Shown here: in pieces, positions 43,533 through 48,806 of the stretch
Numbering within the stretch: position 1 is the first letter of the stretch
Layout: each line of letters opens with the position of its first letter
Source: QWOP01 sp003669605
Lineage (GTDB): Bacteria; Planctomycetota; Planctomycetia; Pirellulales; UBA1268
Direction of reading: 5' to 3'
Assembly: GCA_947481985.1 (NCBI GenBank)
Contig: CANKIK010000019.1
Location: 1 to 48,806 of the forward strand
Length of the DNA stretch: 48,806 nt
Program-made: the position numbers and the translations under genes
The notes under the pieces: generated by a model
What the model was told of the DNA's origin: nothing
What the model saw: the letters and a program-made list of their open reading frames with translations, nothing else
The model's database searches: none

Positions 43533-44594
43533 ATGCCCCGTTCATCCATCCAGTGCATCGTCCCGCCATACATGCTTGAGCGGCTCGCCAAGAGTGAAAA
43601 TCCGGCTGTCCGCGACCGAGCGATCGCGGGGCTCTCCCGGTCGGCGGCCGTCCGGGCTGTGCGGGCCTTTGCCCAAGAGATGCCGGGGATGATGGCGGTG
43701 CCGTCACCAGCGGCGACAAAAAACCGGTTGGTCTACGACGCCAAGGGGCGAGACACCCTGCCCGGCAAACTCGTCCGCAGCGAGGGGGAGAAGAAATCGG
43801 CCGATACGGCCGTCAACGAGGCCTACGACTTTGCCGGCGACACGTACGATTTCTACCGCGATCTTTTTGAGCGCAACTCACTCGACGGCAGCGGCATGAC
43901 GCTCATCTCCACAGTCCACGTCGGCGAGCCCGATCAAGCGGGGAAGTTTCAGCCGATGGATAACGCCTTCTGGGACGGCGCGCAGATGGCCTATGGAGAT
44001 GGTGACGGAAAAGTATTTGGGCGCTTCACCCGCTCGCTCGATGTCGTGGCCCATGAGCTGACCCACGGCGTGCAGTCGTTTACGAGTAACCTCCTCTACC
44101 GTGGCCAATCAGGCGCTCTTAACGAGCATTTCTCCGATGTGTTTGGGATCCTCGTCCGCCAGTGGAAGCTGGGCGAAAAAGCGGACAAGGCGTCGTGGCT
44201 GATTGGGGCCGATGTTCTGGTGCCGGCGAAGACGCGGCGCGGTATCCGCGACATGGAAAACCCTGGCACGGCCTATGCCGACGATCCCGATCTGGGCACC
44301 GATCCGCAGCCGGCCCACATGAAGGATTTTTACACCGGTGCCGCCGACAGCGGTGGCGTCCATCTCAACTCCGGGATCCCCAACCGGGCTTTTGCGCTTG
44401 TGGCCAAGGAGCTCGGCGGTTTTGCCTGGGAAACGGCGGGGCGGATCTGGTACGACGCGATGCTTCAACTCTCGAGCCGCAGTCAGTTTACCGACATGAA
44501 AAAGATCACGACGCAGATCGCGGCCGACGACAAGCGCTTTGGCAAAGAAGCCAAAAAAATCGTGGCCGCTGCCTGGAAGAAGGTGGGGCTCTAG
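43533..44594 (+). CDS. Protealysin-like M4 metalloprotease
   Basis: The 353-residue product is an M4 (thermolysin-family) zinc protease. It has no signal peptide. Its short propeptide carries the CIVPPYMLERLA motif (residues 8-19) typical of the protealysin branch, instead of the long FTP-type prodomain. The zinc site is HELTH (His174, Glu175, His178), the third ligand is the Glu of GALNEHFSD (Glu198), and the catalytic His is in GGVHLNSGIPNRAF (His277). All key residues are intact. GGGAG lies 6 bases before the ATG at 43533. The emfourin-like inhibitor starts directly after the stop (TAGATG), so the two are translationally linked. Protealysins are intracellular or released by unusual routes, so the target is unknown. 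Confidence 0.93.
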   Translation: MPRSSIQCIVPPYMLERLAKSENPAVRDRAIAGLSRSAAVRAVRAFAQEMPGMMAVPSPAATKNRLVYDAKGRDTLPGKLVRSEGEKKSADTAVNEAYDFAGDTYDFYRDLFERNSLDGSGMTLISTVHVGEPDQAGKFQPMDNAFWDGAQMAYGDGDGKVFGRFTRSLDVVAHELTHGVQSFTSNLLYRGQSGALNEHFSDVFGILVRQWKLGEKADKASWLIGADVLVPAKTRRGIRDMENPGTAYADDPDLGTDPQPAHMKDFYTGAADSGGVHLNSGIPNRAFALVAKELGGFAWETAGRIWYDAMLQLSSRSQFTDMKKITTQIAADDKRFGKEAKKIVAAAWKKVGL

Positions 44595-44924
44595 ATGGCA
44601 GACGTTGATTCGCCCCGGCCGGCGCTCAAGGTGGTGTTTGAGCAGTCGGGTGGCTTCGCCGGGCTCGTGAAGGGGTGCAGCCTCGACGCCGACGAACTCG
44701 CCCCCGACGACGCCGCCGAGTTGCAAAGGCTGGTCGCCTTGAGTGGGCTGTCGGCGTCGAGCGCGGTGATCACACCTGGGGCCCGTGACCGGCGGCAGTA
44801 CGCGATCACGATCGAGCGCGGCGGCGAGCGCGTGGAGATCGTCTGCGACGACGGCTCGGCGCCCGAGGGGGCCCGGGCGCTGGTCGCTTTTCTCGCCCCC
44901 CGGGCCCGGCCGCAGCGGCCGTAG
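44595..44924 (+). CDS. Emfourin-like protealysin inhibitor
   Basis: The 109-residue product has no signal peptide. Its size, strand pattern (LKVVFEQSGGFAGLVKGCSLDADELAPDDAAELQRLV, then RRQYAITIERGGERVEIVCDDGSAPEGARALVAFL) and position right behind an M4 protealysin-like gene match emfourin. Emfourin is the inhibitor described from Serratia that binds protealysin in the cell. The ATG at 44595 abuts the protease stop codon, so the two proteins should be made in step, which fits an enzyme-inhibitor pair. Inhibition is inferred from family and context and has not been shown for this sequence. The short C-terminal RAPRPQRP tail is probably disordered. Confidence 0.8.
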   Translation: MADVDSPRPALKVVFEQSGGFAGLVKGCSLDADELAPDDAAELQRLVALSGLSASSAVITPGARDRRQYAITIERGGERVEIVCDDGSAPEGARALVAFLAPRARPQRP

Positions 44925-45155
44925 GGCTTGCGCAGCGTCACCGTTTCAGCGCGGTGCCTGGCTGGCCCGAGTGTGATTCGCCGGGCCAGGAGTGCCCATG
45001 CCCCGTCGCCGGACTACCGAGAGGGCGTGCCGGGCGAGGGAGCGGGGAGCGGGGTGGGCGTTGACAACGTTGCTCGGGCAGGGATAGCGTCACAAAAAGC
45101 TTGGGAGTTCCGGAGGGGCCGACGTGCGAGCGGCCGCATCACAGGGGGAGTCACG

Positions 45156-47129
45156 ATGACGCTGCGCCACGATCGATCGAGTCGGGGAATCCTCCGGGCG
45201 GGTCTGGTCTGCCTGGCGATACTCTCGTTCTTGTGCCTGACGGCACGGGCGGGTGAACCACGCACCTGGAGCGACATCTCCGGGAAATTCTCGCGCGAGG
45301 CGGAGTTTCTCAAACTCGAGGATGGCCAGGTCCATCTCCGCATATCCAGCGGCAAGGAAACGAAGATTCCGCTCAAGGAGCTCTCCAAGAAGGACCGTGA
45401 CTGGGTCCGCGCCAACGCCCCAGCCGTGGCCGCTGCCAACGCCGCCGCCGTCGCAGCCGCCGCTGCCGCCGCCGCCCCGGCGACGCCAGCAGGTTCCCGG
45501 ATTGTGCTCCGCAGCTACAAGGCGATCGTCGACGACGCGGTCTTCCTCTCCGAGGCCCTCAAGCAGCAGGCGCTGGCCGGGGCCATCCCCGGGCTGTTCG
45601 TCGCGCTCACCGGTGGCAAGCCGCTCGACGGCTTCGACATCACCAAGCCGATCGTGATCACGGGGCACATCGATGCCCGGGGGGAGCTGGCCGGGACGCT
45701 CGTGGCGGTGCCGGTCCAGGGGAAGGAGCGGTTCCAAAAGACGCTCGACGCGGTCTTTCCCCCGAAGACGACCCCCGCCGGGCGCGGTCACGAGATCGCG
45801 ATGCTGGGGACGACGATCTACGCAAAGCCTGGCGCCGGCTACTTCCTCCTCTCGGACGATCCCCACCTCGTCCACAACGCCGCCGCCGATCCGCCGGCGC
45901 CGGTCGTCGTGGCGGACATCTCCATGGAATCATTCACTTCGGCCATTCCAGAGGAGATTCGCCAGGAATCGCTGGGGAAGATTGACGCAGCGATCGCGAC
46001 CATCGCCGTTGTCGAAGGGGATGCAACGCGGCAGGAGGCGGTGCAGATCATTCGCGATACCGCGCGGAGCTTGGTGAGCGACATCGACCGCGTCACATTG
46101 GATGCGAGCCTCGATCCGACGACGAAGGCGTTGAGCGTCGCCCTCGGAGTCAAGGCCCGTGCCGAGACACCGATGGCAGGAGTCTTTGCCAGCTACGGTG
46201 TCTTGCATCCGACCTTCGCTGGACCGGAAGGCGAGGCAGCGGTCGGATGGGCGGGGTTGTCGCTCCCCGCATCACGCTTGGTCCGCGATGCAATCCAGGT
46301 CCTGTACGGTGATGAAATCGGCAAGGTGCGCGAGACGTTGGAGAAGCATCGGGGGCAACCTGGTTTCGAGAAGGCGGAGGCGACGGTGAAGCGGATGAGC
46401 GAGGAGATCGGCCGACTGGCGGCCGTGGCACATTACGAGCAGGAGCTCTCTTTTCGCGTCGATGGATCGAGTGATGTTCAGATCGTGTCGCGGGTGGCCT
46501 ACACCGGAGGCAAGAACTATGTCGCAGCGTGGCACGACCTCGTGGCCTTGGCTCTCCCACGCGATGCCATCATCAAAGACGCCGACGGGATCCTGTCGGC
46601 GAAGATGCCCGCAGCGCAGATGGCGACGATCGGGGTGTCGGCGAAGCATCCGCTGCGGGCTTGGGGGACCGATAAAGCGATGATCTTCGCCTTTGGATGC
46701 GCCGATGTCGCACCGATGAAGGCCATGATGGGGCGCTCGGCTGGGAGTTCAGGCTTGTCGCCGCTATCGGCACGAATCGATCTCGCCAAGCTTTGGCCAG
46801 TGATGGCTGCCTCCAATCCGGCGACGGCCACGATGTCGAATGTCGTCGGCCAGTTCGGAATGCTGCGGGCCGATGTGAGCCCGCTTTCGGAAGGCATCGA
46901 GTTGCGGATCAATGCCGACGCCGGCGTCGTGCGGCTCCTTGGCGCCTTGGGCGCCGCGGCGGCCCAAGCCCAGGGGGCCGGTGGTAGATTCAATTTTCCG
47001 ATTCCTATTGGCACTCCGGGCCTCCCTGCCCCAAGCCGGCCGGGGAGCCCGCCTGCCGGTCTTCTCCCTCAGTCGATCCAGGGCTTTCCGCTGCCGCCGG
47101 TCGCGCCGCCGCAGGCCCCCGCGTCCTGA
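45156..47129 (+). CDS. Secreted SHD1-domain protein
   Basis: The 657-residue product has a signal peptide (about residues 12-33, ending TARAG). It then has an SHD1 (SLA1 homology) domain at about residues 35-85 (RTWSDISGKFSREAEFLKLEDGQVHLRISSGKETKIPLKELSKKDRDWV). This is a small SH3-like module that is greatly expanded in planctomycetes, where its binding partner is unknown. An Ala-rich linker follows (about residues 90-108), then about 480 residues with no recognised family but a clear helix/strand texture. A Pro/Gly-rich tail closes the protein. GGGGGAG lies 5 bases before the ATG at 45156. The upstream in-frame extension to 44928 has no ribosome site. Its neighbours do not suggest a pathway. 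Confidence 0.85.
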   Translation: MTLRHDRSSRGILRAGLVCLAILSFLCLTARAGEPRTWSDISGKFSREAEFLKLEDGQVHLRISSGKETKIPLKELSKKDRDWVRANAPAVAAANAAAVAAAAAAAAPATPAGSRIVLRSYKAIVDDAVFLSEALKQQALAGAIPGLFVALTGGKPLDGFDITKPIVITGHIDARGELAGTLVAVPVQGKERFQKTLDAVFPPKTTPAGRGHEIAMLGTTIYAKPGAGYFLLSDDPHLVHNAAADPPAPVVVADISMESFTSAIPEEIRQESLGKIDAAIATIAVVEGDATRQEAVQIIRDTARSLVSDIDRVTLDASLDPTTKALSVALGVKARAETPMAGVFASYGVLHPTFAGPEGEAAVGWAGLSLPASRLVRDAIQVLYGDEIGKVRETLEKHRGQPGFEKAEATVKRMSEEIGRLAAVAHYEQELSFRVDGSSDVQIVSRVAYTGGKNYVAAWHDLVALALPRDAIIKDADGILSAKMPAAQMATIGVSAKHPLRAWGTDKAMIFAFGCADVAPMKAMMGRSAGSSGLSPLSARIDLAKLWPVMAASNPATATMSNVVGQFGMLRADVSPLSEGIELRINADAGVVRLLGALGAAAAQAQGAGGRFNFPIPIGTPGLPAPSRPGSPPAGLLPQSIQGFPLPPVAPPQAPAS

Positions 47130-47163
47130 TCGCAACGTCCTGATCGCCGCGTCCTGGTCGCCG
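47122..47163 (+). repeat. 14-bp tandem repeat across the SHD1 gene stop codon
   Basis: Three copies of CGTCCTGATCGCAA, CGTCCTGATCGCCG and CGTCCTGGTCGCCG lie end to end. The stop codon (47127-47129) falls in the first copy. The unit is not a multiple of three, so copy-number change would alter the protein end only if the stop were lost. Confidence 0.7.
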
Positions 47164-47253
47164 CCTGCCACCGCGCCGACCAGCCGGCCCTCGACACGGT
47201 CGCGTTGGGGGGCCCGAGGGAATGAGGATTTCCAATCCAGGTGAGGGCAACCT

Positions 47254-47490
47254 ATGCTTGAGGAATCACAGTGGCTGGCATCATTTCCGCCATTTGTGCC
47301 TTTCAGTGAGGATTGGGTCATGGATGAACAGTGTTCGTTTCCACGACTGCGGCCAAGCGCCAGCCACGCTGCCTCGCGGCAGGCGGAGATCGACCGGGTC
47401 CGTCGGATGACGATCGAGGAGCGGGTCAAGGCTGCCCTGGGGATGGCCCAGCGCTTCGCCGAACTTCGACCGGCCCCCCGCAAGGCGTGA
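47254..47490 (+). CDS. Small helical protein next to a broken nucleotidyltransferase gene
   Basis: The product is 78 residues from an ATG at 47254, or 56 residues from an ATG at 47320 (MDEQCSFPRLRP). The later part, RQAEIDRVRRMTIEERVKAALGMAQRFAELRPAPRKA, is a charged helix typical of small proteins that precede nucleotidyltransferase-type toxins or related enzymes. The stop is 3 bases before the ATG of the decayed nucleotidyltransferase reading frame, so the two formed an operon, perhaps a toxin-antitoxin-like pair. No family name is certain. If the pair was a toxin/antitoxin unit, this would be the first, antitoxin-like gene, and it now stands without a working partner. Confidence 0.5.
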   Translation: MLEESQWLASFPPFVPFSEDWVMDEQCSFPRLRPSASHAASRQAEIDRVRRMTIEERVKAALGMAQRFAELRPAPRKA

Positions 47491-47493
47491 CCC

Positions 47494-47661
47494 ATGGCCG
47501 ATCCCGAGGGCGTCATCCAGGCTGCTGAAGAGGTCTGCGGCGTACTCGCGTCGTAAGGGGTAGAGGCCATCGCCCTGGCAGCGCACGGCTATGTGCGATT
47601 CACGGACGATCTCGATCTCGGCGTCAATACCGACCCCAACACGCTCCACCGGGTCGTCCTA
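47494..47661 (+). pseudogene. Decayed AbiEii/MNT-like nucleotidyltransferase
   Basis: The frame from the ATG at 47494 reads MADPEGVIQAAEEVCGVLAS, then a TAA at 47554-47556. In the same frame it continues GVEAIALAAHGYVRFTDDLDLGV, which is the G-x-A-HGY-R-T-DLDL pattern of small nucleotidyltransferases (active-site Asp residues in DDLDL). The coding sequence then runs into unrelated GC-rich sequence after about 56 codons, so it is broken by a nonsense codon and also truncated. Homologues are normally more than 150 residues. A sequencing error at the TAA would not restore the missing C-terminal half. Confidence 0.65.
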
Positions 47662-47886
47662 GCCCCGGCGCCTTTCGCTCGCTTCGACGACCCCGGGCCG
47701 GGGATGCCCATGCCCCGAGAGCCGGACGTTCGCGGGAGGGCATCCATGCCCTCCGCTCTCTCCGCGCCGGCTGCGCTTTCGCCCTCCGGGCTGCGCTTGC
47801 CGGCGAGGCCGGCTCCCAGGGCACGGGCACCCCCGGCCCTACCTTGGTGGTGGTGGTGTGGGTACGGGCGTGGGCGGCGTTCCCCG

Positions 47887-48309
47887 TCACTCCCCGATGA
47901 TCTTCACAAGCACGCGCTTCGGCCGGCGGCCGTCAAACTCGCCGTAGAAGATCTGCTCCCAGGGGCCGAAGTCGAGTTTGCCATTGGTGATCGCCACGAC
48001 GACCTCGCGCCCCATGATCTGGCGCTTCATGTGGGCATCGGCGTTGTCCTCGCCGGTGCGGTTGTGGGAGTAGGCTTGCGGGGAGGCGTTGAAGGGGGCG
48101 AGGGTCTCGAGCCACTTCTTGTAATCGGCGTGGAGGCCAGGTTCGTCGTCGTTGATAAACACGCTCGCCGTGATGTGCATGGCGTTGACCAGGCAGAGCC
48201 CTTCGCGGACGCCGCTGGCAGCCACCAGTTCCACTACCTCCGGCGTGATATTGCGAAACGCCATCCGTTCGGGAAGCGTGAACGTGAGGTGGGTGGTGTG
48301 AGATTTCAT
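47887..48309 (-). CDS. YjbQ family protein (UPF0047)
   Basis: The 140-residue product matches the YjbQ/UPF0047 family, small beta-rich proteins that form trimers. It has the typical ITPEVVELVAASGVREGLCLVNAMHITASVFINDDEPGLHADYKKWLETLAP stretch, and near the end HMKRQIMGREVVVAITNGKLDFGPWEQIFYGEFDG. The conserved His of MHIT and the acidic residues around INDDEPGL form the metal or ligand site of the family. A weak thiamin-phosphate-synthase-like activity has been reported for some members, but the cellular role is unclear. Full length. It is transcribed away from the hsdM remnant and no operon is visible. Confidence 0.93.
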   Translation of the reverse strand: MKSHTTHLTFTLPERMAFRNITPEVVELVAASGVREGLCLVNAMHITASVFINDDEPGLHADYKKWLETLAPFNASPQAYSHNRTGEDNADAHMKRQIMGREVVVAITNGKLDFGPWEQIFYGEFDGRRPKRVLVKIIGE

Positions 48310-48444
48310 GGTGGAGAGTATTGTAGCCCCAAAGGCGGGGGCTCCGAAAAGCCAGGCCCGTGCGATCTGCCGATCCGTCTTGCCGCCTGGCGCGTGCTGC
48401 CTGGCGCGGGATGTGAGCCGCCCAACTCCCCCTCAGGGCTCACC

Positions 48445-48660
48445 ATGGCCGACCCCAATCTCTCCTCCTTCATCTGGTCGGTCGCCGATCTCCTCCGGGG
48501 CGACTACAAGCAGTCGGAGTATGGCAAGGTGATCCTCCCCTTCACCGTCCTCCGCCGCCTCGACTGCGTCTTGGAGAAGTCGAAGCCCGCGGTGCTCGCC
48601 GAGCTTGAAAAACGGTCGGCCACCAAGGTCAACCCCGAGCCTTTTCTGCTCAAGAAGTGA
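48445..48660 (+). pseudogene. hsdM: Truncated type I restriction-modification methyltransferase (HsdM N-terminus)
   Basis: The 71 codons start MADPNLSSFIWSVADLLRGD and continue through YGKVILPFTVLRRLDCVLE to NPEPFLLKK, the standard N-terminal helical domain of HsdM. The full protein is normally 400-700 residues, with a SAM-binding NPPY domain, all of which is missing. The stop codon TGA at 48658-48660 is the first three bases of the IS-like repeat, so the gene was broken by insertion. The downstream part of hsdM, hsdS and hsdR may lie beyond the window on the other side of the element. No function is expected. Confidence 0.85.
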
Positions 48661-48806
48661 GACGGCCCACTCCATCCGGACTGCGGGGCGCGGAGGATAA
48701 TGCCCCCAGGAGGACAGAAGCCTGGACCAGTAGAAACTTTCCAAGGCGCTCGCGGCCGAAGACCTCCACCGACAACTTTAAGCGTGATGCAGTGCGTCTG
48801 GTCACG
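48658..48806 (+). mobile_element. Left end of an IS3-like insertion sequence (cut by the window edge)
   Basis: The boundary is placed where hsdM homology ends and the repeat shared with 37906 begins. The terminus starts TGAGACGGCCCACTCC, a TG start common in IS3-group inverted repeats. The transposase OrfA frame follows about 100 bases in. The right end, direct repeat and orfB lie outside the window. IS3 membership rests on the transposase motif only. Confidence 0.65.
48741..48806 (+). CDS. IS3-family transposase OrfA (N-terminal fragment, partial)
   Basis: In frame with base 48759, the end of the window reads KTSTDNFKRDAVRLVT. The FKRDAVRLV core is the first helix of the IS3/IS911-type OrfA helix-turn-helix domain, which binds the element's inverted repeats. 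No ATG, GTG or TTG is seen in frame upstream, so the start may be an unusual codon or the copy may carry a frameshift. The rest of the gene lies outside the window. Confidence 0.6.

Noticed and set aside
44928..45155. N-terminal extension of the SHD1 protein
   Set aside because: No ribosome site and no conserved sequence. A strong GGGGGAG precedes the ATG at 45156, and a signal peptide follows it.
47661..47886. Possible coding or RNA gene in the GC-rich stretch after the nucleotidyltransferase relic
   Set aside because: It contains inverted ATGCCC-type repeats and low-complexity GC runs, but no consistent reading frame, tRNA or known RNA fold.

Overview
This 48.8 kb window is GC-rich chromosomal DNA from a planctomycete, probably of the Pirellulales/Planctomycetaceae type. 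The evidence is the gene content: a DUF1559 protein, a DUF1501 protein next to a cytochrome-type DUF1549/DUF1553 protein, an SHD1-domain secreted protein, a LEPR-XLL-like N-terminus, and many exported proteins with long domain chains. No rRNA, tRNA or CRISPR array was recognised.

Layout. Positions 1-6 kb hold the end of an unknown gene, a secreted serine hydrolase, a LuxR-type regulator divergent from a family III CoA transferase, and an OprB-type porin. Positions 6-10.2 kb hold a NadR-like P-loop protein, a coiled-coil protein that appears to lack an ATG/GTG/TTG start, and a GAF-GAF-PAS adenylate cyclase. Positions 10.3-18.2 kb (minus strand) hold a DUF1559 protein, a giant fusion of an AmpG-like transporter with an extracytoplasmic glycosidase and discoidin-like domains, and a seven-heme TPR lipoprotein. 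Positions 18.5-26.1 kb hold an MdtABC-like RND efflux operon with two different pump subunits. Positions 26.1-35 kb (minus) hold a Tat-exported barrel protein, an arylsulfotransferase-like protein, and the DUF1501 and PSD1 pair. Positions 35-39.6 kb hold two small secreted proteins, a methyltransferase of different base composition followed by an IS-end relic, and a DUF1254/DUF1214 protein. Positions 39.6-47.1 kb hold a 1239-residue exported protein of unknown function, a protealysin-like protease with an adjoining emfourin-like inhibitor, and an SHD1 protein.

The right end (47.2-48.8 kb) is decayed. It has a small orphan protein, a nucleotidyltransferase gene broken by an in-frame TAA, a YjbQ gene, and an hsdM gene cut off after 70 codons by the end of an IS3-like element. 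A diverged copy of that element's end lies near 37.9 kb.

Most genes fit an exporting, polymer-degrading heterotroph with sugar uptake (porin, transporter-glycosidase), extracytoplasmic oxidation and hydrolysis enzymes, multidrug efflux and cAMP signalling. The least ordinary features are the transporter-glycosidase fusion, the protealysin/emfourin pair in a planctomycete, the CoA transferase whose family halves appear in reversed order, and the remnants of defence genes at the right edge.
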